Source: CAZPEV01 sp964585635 (GTDB lineage: Bacteria > Zixibacteria > MSB-5A5 > GN15 > JAAZOE01). From it: a stretch of 15,926 nucleotides of DNA. A program made the translations under genes and the position numbers. Location: NCBI GenBank assembly GCA_964585635.1, contig CAZPEV010000063.1:1-15926 (forward strand), read 5' to 3'. A model generated the notes under the pieces. That model was not told the origin of the DNA. It did not search any database and was given only the letters and a program-made list of their open reading frames with translations. Below, piece by piece: positions 7,537 through 15,220 of the stretch. How positions within the stretch are numbered: the first letter of the stretch is position 1; the number at the start of each line of letters is the position of its first letter.

Positions 7537-7662
7537 AGCGCCCGCTGATCTTATCGGACCCGATTCTTGTCGGATAGAATTGTCACGACTAATCCGGCGC
7601 GAAGGTCAAATCGAGACAAGCCCGAATTTCGACGTATTCGGTAGTATTGACTTCACTTTTTC

Positions 7663-7691
7663 TTGACAAAAACATTTAACAATCATATATA
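7663..7691 (+). promoter_or_regulatory. Consensus sigma-70 promoter of the zinc-ribbon gene
   Basis: TTGACA (7663-7668) and TATATA (7686-7691) are spaced by exactly 17 nt, near the ideal housekeeping promoter. They sit in an AT-rich stretch about 85 nt before the zinc-ribbon start codon. This is the strongest promoter-like sequence I found in the window. Confidence 0.75.
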
Positions 7692-7776
7692 CGTTCTTCA
7701 AACGACCACCTAATACACCGGATGTATGAAGCGTGGAACATTACAAGGAAGTAACGACTCGGCCGAGAGGGGTATC

Positions 7777-8004
7777 ATGGATACTGGTTTTCAGACTAAG
7801 GTCCTGATATGTGCCGACTGCCACGAGGAGTTCGTTTTTACCGTAGCCGCCCAAGAGTACTTCGCCGAAAAAGGGTATACGGAGGACCCGAAGTTGTGCA
7901 AGTCGTGCTACATGCAAAGAAAGAAGGATAAGAAGGGGCACGTCAAGGAACCGGTCGTGCCGGCCGACAGCCTCACAGTCGGCCAGCCTGGCGACGTGCT
8001 GTAA
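7777..8004 (+). CDS. Small zinc-ribbon protein (zf-trcl-like)
   Basis: This 75-residue protein has two CxxC knuckles, C12-x2-C15 and C41-x2-C44, 25 residues apart. Between them lies an aromatic core, FVFTVAAQEYFAEKGY, and a KSCYMQRKKDKK basic run follows. This is the layout of the 'probable zinc-ribbon' family (zf-trcl): CxxCxxxFxFxxxEQxFYxxxGxxxxPxxCxxC. The role is not established; nucleic-acid or ribosome binding is usually guessed for such proteins. The C-terminal 25 residues are low-complexity and probably disordered. The ATG at 7777 has GAGAGGGG just upstream and starts right before the first knuckle; the frame is open upstream to 7726 but shows no domain there. A consensus promoter and a strong hairpin bracket it, so it is probably a single-gene transcription unit. 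Confidence 0.8.
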   Translation: MDTGFQTKVLICADCHEEFVFTVAAQEYFAEKGYTEDPKLCKSCYMQRKKDKKGHVKEPVVPADSLTVGQPGDVL

Positions 8005-8005
8005 T

Positions 8006-8037
8006 AGGAAGCCCCAGCGGTGACGCCGGGGCTTCCT
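8006..8037 (+). terminator. Strong hairpin after the zinc-ribbon gene
   Basis: Arms AGGAAGCCCC (8006-8015) and GGGGCTTCCT (8028-8037) pair perfectly. After an A/C mismatch, GCG/CGC extends the stem to a GTGA tetraloop of the stable GNRA type. It begins 2 nt after the TAA. No U-tract follows on either strand, so intrinsic termination is uncertain; it may instead protect the mRNA end. It sits between convergent genes and could serve both. Confidence 0.65.
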
Positions 8038-8118
8038 AATTAGCGGAGACGTGGCATTTCCGAGAGGGATTCACAGGTAGGTCCCGCCAGTTAAGGACCC
8101 GGGGCGGTCACCCTTTGT

Positions 8119-9795
8119 TTACCTGATTAGTATCATTTGGCGGACCTCGCGGCGATCACCGTCGGCCAGTTCGTAGAAATAAACGCCGCTGGAGGCGGGG
8201 ATGCCGCCCGCGAGGGCGCCGTTCCAGACGGCCGAATATAACCCTGGGAGGTGGTAGCCATCGACGATCTGTGCCACCCGTTGGCCCAAGATATTATAGA
8301 TATTTATTTCGATCGGCCCGGCGATGTCCACTGTGTATCGGATAGCGGTCGTAGGGTTGAAGGGATTCGGATAGTTCTGCTCCAGGGCAAAGACCGGAAG
8401 CGGGTCGGCATCATTGTCCTCGTTATCCAAAGCCAGCGAGACCGCGAAATCCGCTGTCATGGCCGGCGCAGAGGAAGAGATATTGGTTATGGCCACAAAT
8501 GTGCTGGAAGCGCCGTAGCTTTCGGAATTGGGGGAAGAGACGGCCGTAAAGGCGGTGTTGGCCGTCAGCCCCGGATAAGGATCGCCGATATCACCCGCGG
8601 AAGTTTTCTTTTCGAGGTGATACTGGTTGTCGGCCTGCTCCAGAGCCACCCAATAATGCCCCGAGGTGGTATGCCCTGGATACCATTCATGACTATTGCT
8701 GCTTTGGGTATTGTCGATATGCCAGACCAGCAGCCCCGACGACGGGAGGGCGGCATCATACCCGGTTCTTTGTCTGTTCTCGACGAGGAAGTATTCGGAT
8801 CCGCCGGTGCCCGCCGTCCATAAGCGGTAGGCCTGCGGGGTGGTTTCGACACTGGACATGGACACCGCCGTTTGGTTGGAGACTATGGTCGTCGGCGTCA
8901 GCCATCCAAGCTGGGTGCGGGACCAGGCATCAGGATGAGCCGGACTGGAACCCAAGCGGCCGTTCCAACTGCCAGAAGCCATGAGTGACCAGACCCCGAC
9001 ACCATAGGAGCTTCCGTCAGTATCATATAGATCGGGCAGCCCAAAGACGTGCCCCAATTCATGGCAGTAGACGCCGATGGTCATGTCGCCCGGCGTAGCC
9101 CAATATTCCGGCATGACGGTGTAATCGAAAATGTTGACCCCGTCCCGAAGCCGGGGGCTGATTGACCATTTATGCGACCACAGGTCGGTTGTTAATCCGG
9201 TGTATTCGGCTCCCGATCCAGCATGACTGATCATAATCATATCGACATAGCCGTCATTATCGTTATCATAATTGCGGAAGTCGACGAGCGGATCGACCAG
9301 ATCGACCAGATCTTCGCATAACTTCTGGCTGTTGTGGGGGTAGGGGGAATCCATTCCGTAATGGTTGTCGACGTAGTAGGCATAGGTTTGTGGAGCTCGT
9401 TTCCAGCCCAAAGCCGACGGTAGATTGACGGTCACCAAGTCAATCTGATTGTATGAGACCTCATCGTAGTAATCGCGAACCGTTCCTGGGCAATCGCCGA
9501 AAATCAGGGTGTCGAAACGGACGGCATTTACGCTCGACGGTTTATCGGAGAAATCAACCAGGATGCAAAGGGCGCGAAAAGGCCCGGAAAATCCGGAAGC
9601 CGGCTGGATTGATGGGGCGTCGGGCCGGGCATATACCGGCAGTGAAGAGCCGAGGTCTTTGTATGCCGGTGGGGCGATCTCCCCGGCGACGATTCGCGCC
9701 TGGATATCGGGATGGGGTGGCATAGCTGGGCTTGGGCCGTACAGCAGGCCTCCGCCGACAACCAGAGAAGCGATGATTTTGGTGTGACGTCTCAT
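8119..9795 (-). CDS. Secreted M6-family (immune inhibitor A-like) metalloprotease with a type-9-style C-terminal domain
   Basis: This 558-residue secreted zinc endopeptidase has an N-terminal RR-containing basic start and a hydrophobic segment (about residues 7-20), consistent with a signal peptide. Residues about 70-300 form the M6 catalytic domain. HELGHVFGLPD (245-255) is the extended metzincin-type zinc motif HEXXHxxGxxD, and SLMASGSW (270-277) resembles the Met-turn. DNDNDG (177-182) is a calcium-loop-like motif before the active site. A beta-rich middle region follows. Residues about 465-558 form a C-terminal domain with LEQNYPNPFNPTT, an IYNILGQ strand and a GVYFYEL strand, matching the FlgD-like / type-9 secretion type A sorting domains of FCB bacteria. 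The ATG at 9795 has AGGGAG overlapping the upstream stop, with only 10 nt between genes. It is the last gene of a three-gene operon. Whether the organism has a type-9 system cannot be seen here. Confidence 0.93.
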   Translation of the reverse strand: MRRHTKIIASLVVGGGLLYGPSPAMPPHPDIQARIVAGEIAPPAYKDLGSSLPVYARPDAPSIQPASGFSGPFRALCILVDFSDKPSSVNAVRFDTLIFGDCPGTVRDYYDEVSYNQIDLVTVNLPSALGWKRAPQTYAYYVDNHYGMDSPYPHNSQKLCEDLVDLVDPLVDFRNYDNDNDGYVDMIMISHAGSGAEYTGLTTDLWSHKWSISPRLRDGVNIFDYTVMPEYWATPGDMTIGVYCHELGHVFGLPDLYDTDGSSYGVGVWSLMASGSWNGRLGSSPAHPDAWSRTQLGWLTPTTIVSNQTAVSMSSVETTPQAYRLWTAGTGGSEYFLVENRQRTGYDAALPSSGLLVWHIDNTQSSNSHEWYPGHTTSGHYWVALEQADNQYHLEKKTSAGDIGDPYPGLTANTAFTAVSSPNSESYGASSTFVAITNISSSAPAMTADFAVSLALDNEDNDADPLPVFALEQNYPNPFNPTTAIRYTVDIAGPIEINIYNILGQRVAQIVDGYHLPGLYSAVWNGALAGGIPASSGVYFYELADGDRREVRQMILIR

Positions 9796-9805
9796 GATCC
9801 ACTCC

Positions 9806-11101
9806 CTAGAATCGAATTCCGCAGGTTACGGCCAGATTGAGGCCCTTGCCGAATGAACCGCTGACAGCATTGTAGTTGGCGGCTCCGACGTCGATCGTTA
9901 CCGGAGCAAAGGCGAGCCCGATGCCGGCGGCGTAGGTCGTCCCTGGTTTGCCCCCGATCGCAAAGCCGGCGCGCAGCGGGAGAAGATGAAGGAGGCGATA
10001 CTCGGCCCCTGCTGAAAGGCGCGGCCGGGTGCTGATTCCAGCGCCGCGTCGAAATCCCTGCTCCCAGTCAACCGCCCAGAGGAGGCTTCCTGTGGTCTTG
10101 GCCAAGCCAGCCTTGATCGTGGCCGGAAGTGTCGTAACAAAAGAGCCAATGGCAACGGTGGTATCGGTCGATGTCACGATCGAATCGGCATTCATATTGA
10201 CGGCCGTCACCGAGTCAAAGGCAAATGCATAGCGACGCTCTTCTGTACCGGAGGTCCAGCGAATATGGCTGAGAAAGTTGAAGACGGTGAGGCCGACGGT
10301 GTAGGATTTGCTAAGACGCAGGGAGGTTCCCAGATCGACCGCATATCCGGTGCCGCCGGTGGCGGTCCGGGCCGTCAGGCTTCCCAGGCCCTCGAATCCG
10401 GCCGGCAAAGTGACGGCGTGACCGTCGATCTCGGTGACCTCCTCATAGGCCAATCCCCGGAGATATCGGAAGGTGCCGCCGATAGCCAATTGTCGGTCAT
10501 AGTATTTGTAGAGGCTCTGTCCGTAGGAGACGTTGAAGGCGGCGAAGGCGTAACCCTCACCATACATGCCGTCCAAATCCACGGTATCGGCCAGGGCATT
10601 TCCCTTCAGCAAGAGCTCCATGGGGGTTCGCCCCAGGTTGATTTCGGCCGCTCCCAGGGCTGACAAGGAGACCGCCAAACCGCCCAATCCCACGCCGATT
10701 GCGGTCGCTTCGGCATCAGCCGTTACTTTGAGTCCATCGGCGGGAATCTTCGCCAGCAGTTCATCCTTCTCCGATTCGGTCAGCGTCGCGCCGGTGTAGT
10801 GATTGTAGTCGTCCAGGGAAAAGCTGTTGTTGGAAATCGATAGACCCAGACCGAATAGTTGCAGACCGGTTTGGCGGTAAGTCTCCAAACCCAAGTTAGC
10901 CGGATTAAAGGAAGTGCATTCAACCCCTCTGGCCAATGAGGTGTAGGCGCCGGCCATGCCAATGGCACGGGCGTTGGCCAGTCCGGACGACAGTGCCGGC
11001 GACCCGAAGGCCGCCAGAGACAGAACCGCGATCAGAAAACAGAAGCCATCGCGGACTACTGAGCCGGCGGCGATTGATGTGGATCTTTCTATGCATTTCA
11101 T
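9806..11101 (-). CDS. DUF5723-like outer-membrane beta-barrel protein
   Basis: This 431-residue predicted outer-membrane barrel starts with a signal peptide (hydrophobic FCFLIAVLSLAAFG, cleavage near residue 38). The mature N-terminus has ARAIGMAGAYTSLARG and then a FNPANLG element (about 44-72). That pattern is typical of DUF5723 and related FadL/PorV-style barrels, in which a conserved GMGGA...NPA loop opens the barrel. The remainder is alternating amphipathic strands with Gly and aromatic girdles, ending in the aromatic residue Phe (CGIRF), as barrels usually do. The ATG at 11101 is preferred over a TTG six codons upstream because AAGGA lies 9 nt before it, overlapping the stop of the preceding gene. 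It sits between the lipoprotein-like gene (5-nt gap) and the M6 protease gene (10-nt gap). No function is known for this subfamily; transport or surface display is inferred. Confidence 0.72.
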   Translation of the reverse strand: MKCIERSTSIAAGSVVRDGFCFLIAVLSLAAFGSPALSSGLANARAIGMAGAYTSLARGVECTSFNPANLGLETYRQTGLQLFGLGLSISNNSFSLDDYNHYTGATLTESEKDELLAKIPADGLKVTADAEATAIGVGLGGLAVSLSALGAAEINLGRTPMELLLKGNALADTVDLDGMYGEGYAFAAFNVSYGQSLYKYYDRQLAIGGTFRYLRGLAYEEVTEIDGHAVTLPAGFEGLGSLTARTATGGTGYAVDLGTSLRLSKSYTVGLTVFNFLSHIRWTSGTEERRYAFAFDSVTAVNMNADSIVTSTDTTVAIGSFVTTLPATIKAGLAKTTGSLLWAVDWEQGFRRGAGISTRPRLSAGAEYRLLHLLPLRAGFAIGGKPGTTYAAGIGLAFAPVTIDVGAANYNAVSGSFGKGLNLAVTCGIRF

Positions 11102-11106
11102 GGTGG

Positions 11107-13131
11107 CTAATCCTTCCAAAGATTATCGTTGACGTCGAAAGCAACCTCGATATATCCCGTGATCGATAATGAATCGGTGGCGGTGGCTTTGACAGCGCTT
11201 CCTCCGGTTGCATGAAGCGTAATCCGCTCACCGACCCAGAGCGTGTCGTGAAGCAGAATATCAAGCTGGGCTGAATCGAGGGTAAAGGCTGTCTGCGCCT
11301 CGGTCGGCTCGATTACGATGCCGTCGGGGCCGATGACTCCGGCGTCGACATTGATCGGCCCGAGCCGAATTTCCGGTGAGGAGTACAAGGTGGCCGAGTC
11401 ACCGCCAAGGAGAATCTCGACAGACGCTCCCAAAGGAAGGCGATTACCGAATGTCACATGAATACAGGCCGAATTCAGGGCCTCGACCACGGCGGTATCA
11501 AGATCAAGTTCGGAGCTCTGTGGGTCGGCATCGATTATGGTCTGGTCAAGAATAAGCTCCAAGGGCGAGCTTACGGTCAAATCGGTGGACAGATAATCAT
11601 CGATGCTGACCGATCCGACCGTCACGCCGTCGCCGAAAGAAGCTGTGCCGCTGACGGTTACGACCGATGGAATCGGATGCAGGAAGGACGCGAGATCGTC
11701 GGCAACGATGAGCGATGTCATCGGGGTTTCAGGCGTTCCCGGAGTTATGGCGCCGGTGATGACCCGGTGCTGTCCCTGGTCGCCGTCAAGGGTAATGGTC
11801 ATCGCCCCGGGTATGTTGACCGTATTCCTGACTGCCAAGACGGCGGAAGCCGCGGGAAGTTGGACGTCATCAAATCCAATCGGTCTGTCGATCGTGCGTT
11901 GGATATCGTCGAAGTCTACGGTCGTCTCGCCCAGAATGCCCTCCACCCGTCTCAGCCCGACGTCCTGGAGGGAAGCGATGATGGAGAATTTGTCGCTGGC
12001 ACTGATGATGACCTGCAACGGTGCGGTCGAATCTATGACGACATCGACGGCAACAGGCAACGATTGCGGCATGATTTGACTGGAGGGTACAAGTGAATAG
12101 CCGCTCAGATCATAGTCGAAGTGACCGGTCTGGTGGGCGGCAATCAATTGGGTAATGACGAAAGGCTGTCCATCGCGGAGGACCTCGGAAAGCGTGACGT
12201 TCATGTCGGACGTCAGATCACTGCTATTTTGGACGTCGAGCACCAGGCGACCGCGGTCAAGGGTGGCCGTTTGAATCTGGTGAATGGACGTGAGAGGGAT
12301 CGTCTGAACGAACGACTTGGTCAAGCCGGGAATTTTGGCCGTGGCCGAGATCACCTTTAGTCCGGCCGGCATTTCGATGGCGGAGTTGAGCGTCTTTTCG
12401 GCCAACGAAAAGGCGGTGGCGCCAGGGGTATGGCAATGCAGGACCAAGCCGAACTGATTCGAGATTGTCCGCCCCGACAGGTCGATCGTATCGACGGCGA
12501 CCCCTCCCGCAGCCAAGCCGCCCGGGATGATGTATCCGGCAATCGGAGTTCCCCGACCGAGGTCGTTGACCTGCACAACCACCGTATCGAGAGCCAGGCC
12601 AAAGTTATTCACGATGGTCACCTGTTCGAGGCCGGATTGAATGGTGGCGGTAGTAAAATCTTCCATCGGCGGCAGCGGCAGACTGATATCAAATGACCCC
12701 GGGGGCACCTCGCCGGCCTGCAGCGCAACATAATCGGCCAGATCGACGCTGGTTTGAGCTTCGGCGAACGGCTCCAGATCAATGACGCCGAGTGATTCGG
12801 CGATTGTCTGCGAGCTTCCCGGAATGGCGAACGATCCGGCGACGGCAAACGTGCCTAGGTCGCTATGATAGAAGAACAGGGGATTGCCCAATGAGTCGGT
12901 GGAGAGATTTTCCTGATTCAGGCGATCAATCAGGCCCGGCATATCCCAGGCCTTATTGGCCAGAGGGATAACGAGATTGGTCCGCCAAGAGGGCGCCTCC
13001 GGTTTCTTGATGGTGCACTGAATCAATGACAGAAGCACAACAACAACGGCAATACCGCAGAGTAAGTGGCTGAGTCCATACACAAGCTTCCTACCGAAAC
13101 CTGTCTCCTGGCCGCGTCCTTTCGAGCCCAT
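11107..13131 (-). CDS. Large beta-rich lipoprotein-like envelope protein of unknown function
   Basis: I do not recognise a characterised family. The protein has about 674 residues from the chosen ATG at 13131. A basic n-region containing GRK is followed by a hydrophobic stretch (about 25-37) and Leu-Ile-Gln-Cys with Cys at 39. This resembles a lipoprotein signal, although Gln at -1 is not standard. The cysteine is followed by TIKKPEAPSW, a motif I associate with lipoprotein-like FCB proteins found next to outer-membrane barrels. The rest is strand-rich, with few cysteines and many Asp, Thr and Val. At least four segments (about 170-192, 296-317, 430-450, 556-577) share a V-x-N-x(5-7)-hydrophobic-strand pattern that could be repeated Ig-like or LEA/WHy-like sandwiches. 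An upstream ATG at 13194 is possible but would put about 60 residues before the cysteine. It is first in the operon with the barrel and the M6 protease. Confidence 0.7.
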   Translation of the reverse strand: MGSKGRGQETGFGRKLVYGLSHLLCGIAVVVVLLSLIQCTIKKPEAPSWRTNLVIPLANKAWDMPGLIDRLNQENLSTDSLGNPLFFYHSDLGTFAVAGSFAIPGSSQTIAESLGVIDLEPFAEAQTSVDLADYVALQAGEVPPGSFDISLPLPPMEDFTTATIQSGLEQVTIVNNFGLALDTVVVQVNDLGRGTPIAGYIIPGGLAAGGVAVDTIDLSGRTISNQFGLVLHCHTPGATAFSLAEKTLNSAIEMPAGLKVISATAKIPGLTKSFVQTIPLTSIHQIQTATLDRGRLVLDVQNSSDLTSDMNVTLSEVLRDGQPFVITQLIAAHQTGHFDYDLSGYSLVPSSQIMPQSLPVAVDVVIDSTAPLQVIISASDKFSIIASLQDVGLRRVEGILGETTVDFDDIQRTIDRPIGFDDVQLPAASAVLAVRNTVNIPGAMTITLDGDQGQHRVITGAITPGTPETPMTSLIVADDLASFLHPIPSVVTVSGTASFGDGVTVGSVSIDDYLSTDLTVSSPLELILDQTIIDADPQSSELDLDTAVVEALNSACIHVTFGNRLPLGASVEILLGGDSATLYSSPEIRLGPINVDAGVIGPDGIVIEPTEAQTAFTLDSAQLDILLHDTLWVGERITLHATGGSAVKATATDSLSITGYIEVAFDVNDNLWKD

Positions 13132-13542
13132 CGTTCCGCCGCGACAAAATGGTTCTTTCGTTACCGGGAAAATGAGGGGCAAAGGATATGCCATGACCCC
13201 AATTCAATCGGAATATGTTGAATAGCATACGGTTCCGGATTTGAAGGGGAGGCGCAGGCGACGAAAACTATGGGGTGCCGGCCATATCTATACGGGGCCA
13301 GGCGATATGCGGAGGCATCGCACCCCCGGCGTGCCCATGACTGGCGCCTGGCTCTAAGCCGCTCCGGCGCCTGCTTGAAACCATGATTACTATTGATTGG
13401 CGGGGCCGTTTTGGCTATCGTTGTTTTGATAGAATCCGCAGCCGCCGCTAGCGATGCCTCGGCAGACGGAAATGTCAATAAGTAATGGCCGACACATTTT
13501 CGGGTCGCTTTGGCCCGGCATTCATTAAGCAAGGAGTTGTCG
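13132..13542. other. 411-bp divergent intergenic region with several inverted repeats
   Basis: No convincing gene is present; a minus-strand open frame across 13161-13532 starts with TTG, has no recognisable domain and is probably spurious. Structures visible are: ATTCAA/TTGAAT half-sites (13202-13207 and 13218-13223); a GGGGTGC/GCACCCC long-range stem (13272-13278 with 13320-13326) enclosing smaller GGCC and GCGAT/ATCGC arms; and a GGCGCC-flanked hairpin at about 13343-13371 with inner GGCT/AGCC. It must hold the promoters of both divergent units. I could not match it to any riboswitch consensus I know. Confidence 0.5.
13393..13421 (+). promoter_or_regulatory. Possible promoter of the M32 carboxypeptidase gene
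   Basis: TTGATT (13393-13398) and TATCGT (13416-13421) are 17 nt apart and about 120 nt upstream of the ATG at 13543. Both hexamers deviate from consensus, so this is only a candidate. Confidence 0.25.
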
Positions 13543-15057
13543 ATGACCCCACAAGAAGCCTACCAGGAACTCAACCAGCGGATGGGCGAGATCAGCCTGC
13601 TGGCCAGTACCCAAGCGGTTTTGGATTGGGATCAGCAGGTCTATATGCCGCTGGGTGGCGCGGAGCTGCGCGCCCGGCAGACAAGCCACCTGGCCGGGCT
13701 GATCCATGAGAAGTTCGTCAATCCGAGAGTCGGCGAGTTGATCGCCCTGGTCGAGAAATCGGATATGGTCAAAGAGCCCGACTCAGATGTGGCAGCCGAT
13801 ATCCGGGAATTGCGCCATGCCTACGATAAGGAAACCAAACTGCCGAAAGAACTGGTTGAGGAGATCAACAAGACGACGGCGCTGGCGCACCATGAGTGGG
13901 CGGCGGCGCGCAAGGCTTCCGACTTTAAGAAGTTCCAGCCCTGGTTGGAGAAGATTGTCGCGCTCTCCCGCCGGAAGGCAGAGGCCTATGGATTCATCGG
14001 CGAGCCGTACAATGCCCTCCTGGACAACTACGAACCGGGCGCAACGGTAACTGAAGTAGCCGCGGTATTCGAAAAATTGCGAATCGACCTGGTCGAGCTT
14101 TTGGCGCGAATTAGGCAGGCTCCGAAAAAGCCGGATGTTTCCATTGTCGAGCGGCCCTACGATATCGAACGGCAAAAGGTTTTCGGCGAGATGGTGGCCG
14201 CGGCGATGGGATATGATTTTACCAGTGGTCGGCTCGACGTTTCCACTCACCCCTTCACGACCGGTTTCGGTTACGGCGACACCCGCATCACCACCCGGTA
14301 CAATCCCAAGCGATTGAATGACGCTTTGTTCGGCACCATCCACGAGGCTGGGCATGCCCTGTATGAAATGGGCATTGAGAAGAAGAAGTACTTTGGGACG
14401 GCCCTGGCGGATTCAGCCTCGCTGGGCGTTCATGAGTCGCAGTCGCGGATGTGGGAAAACATCATCGGGCGCTCGAAGCCGTTCTGGTGCTATTTCTTCC
14501 CGCAGGCCCAGCGGATCTTTCGTGATTCATTGAACGGCGTCACGCTCGATGCTTTCTATGGGGCGATCAATTTTGTGGCGCCATCGTATATCCGGGTCGA
14601 AGCCGACGAAGTAACCTATAACCTGCACATTCTTTTGCGCTTTGAGATGGAACGGGCGCTGTTGACCGGCGACCTTATACCGGCCGACGTTCCCGGCGAA
14701 TGGAACAGCCGTTTCAAAAAGTATTTTGGCCTAGCCGTCGACACCGATGCCAACGGCTGCCTTCAGGATGTGCACTGGTCGGCGGGATATCTGGGATATT
14801 TCCCGACCTATACCCTCGGCAATCTGTACTCGGCGCAATTCTATGAGCAGGCCAAGAGGGACATTCCGGATTTGAACGGGCGGCTGGAGACGGGCGACCT
14901 GCTGACCCTGCGCGAGTGGCTGCGGACGAATATTCATCAGCACGGCCGCCGCTACCGGGCCAATAAACTATGCGAGAAGCTCACCGGTCGACCCCTATCG
15001 CACAAACCACTGATAGATTACATGACGGCCAAATACCGCGACATCTACGGCTTCTGA
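13543..15057 (+). CDS. M32 family metallocarboxypeptidase (carboxypeptidase Taq)
   Basis: This 504-residue cytoplasmic zinc carboxypeptidase removes C-terminal residues from peptides; members are usually about 500 residues. The zinc motif is HEAGH (267-271), with the downstream glutamate supplied by HESQSR (297-302). Other family signatures are STHPFTTGF (234-242), DTRITT (246-251) and IRVEADEVTYNLHI, which helps form the active-site groove. The N-terminus is helical with the usual WDQQVYMP pattern. The ATG at 13543 has a near-perfect AAGGAG with a 6-nt spacer; a TTG 11 codons upstream is rejected. No signal peptide is seen, unlike the two secreted proteases nearby, so it probably acts in peptide turnover inside the cell. 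A strong intrinsic terminator follows. This is a confident family call with nothing truncated. Confidence 0.96.
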   Translation: MTPQEAYQELNQRMGEISLLASTQAVLDWDQQVYMPLGGAELRARQTSHLAGLIHEKFVNPRVGELIALVEKSDMVKEPDSDVAADIRELRHAYDKETKLPKELVEEINKTTALAHHEWAAARKASDFKKFQPWLEKIVALSRRKAEAYGFIGEPYNALLDNYEPGATVTEVAAVFEKLRIDLVELLARIRQAPKKPDVSIVERPYDIERQKVFGEMVAAAMGYDFTSGRLDVSTHPFTTGFGYGDTRITTRYNPKRLNDALFGTIHEAGHALYEMGIEKKKYFGTALADSASLGVHESQSRMWENIIGRSKPFWCYFFPQAQRIFRDSLNGVTLDAFYGAINFVAPSYIRVEADEVTYNLHILLRFEMERALLTGDLIPADVPGEWNSRFKKYFGLAVDTDANGCLQDVHWSAGYLGYFPTYTLGNLYSAQFYEQAKRDIPDLNGRLETGDLLTLREWLRTNIHQHGRRYRANKLCEKLTGRPLSHKPLIDYMTAKYRDIYGF

Positions 15058-15094
15058 TTTCGCCGTTGTAATACCGTGCCTTCGGGACGATATG

Positions 15095-15121
15095 AAAAGC
15101 CGGCTCTCTGGGCCGGCTTTT
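15095..15121 (+). terminator. Intrinsic terminator after the M32 gene
   Basis: AAAAGCCGGC (15095-15104) pairs perfectly with GCCGGCTTTT (15112-15121) around a 7-nt loop. This is a GC-rich stem with an A-tract before it and T-tract after, 38 nt past the stop codon. The form is classic rho-independent and could work in both directions. Confidence 0.88.
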
Positions 15122-15220
15122 GCCTTAAGAGTTTTCCCTAAGGGCGGCCATCCGGAAAGAGGGTAGTCCGGTCCATGGCCAGAGACATGGGCCGGCATCG
15201 CACGACGGAGGGACGGTTGC

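Noticed and set aside
8041..8118. Terminator of the M6 protease operon
   Set aside because: GGTCC/GGACC and CCGCC/GGCGG arms exist but do not form one clean stem with a U-tract; the hairpin at 8006-8037 is a better candidate.
11458..12096. Plus-strand open frame of 212 codons opposite the lipoprotein-like gene
   Set aside because: It is rich in Arg, Gly and Asp with no domain, typical of a reverse-strand shadow in GC-rich DNA.
13272..13371. Cyclic di-GMP, cobalamin or other known riboswitch
   Set aside because: I looked for the conserved core sequences on both strands and found none; only generic inverted repeats are present.
13161..13532. Minus-strand open frame of 123 codons in the 411-bp intergenic region
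   Set aside because: It starts with TTG, lacks a ribosome-binding site and recognisable domain, and overlaps the promoter region of the M32 gene.
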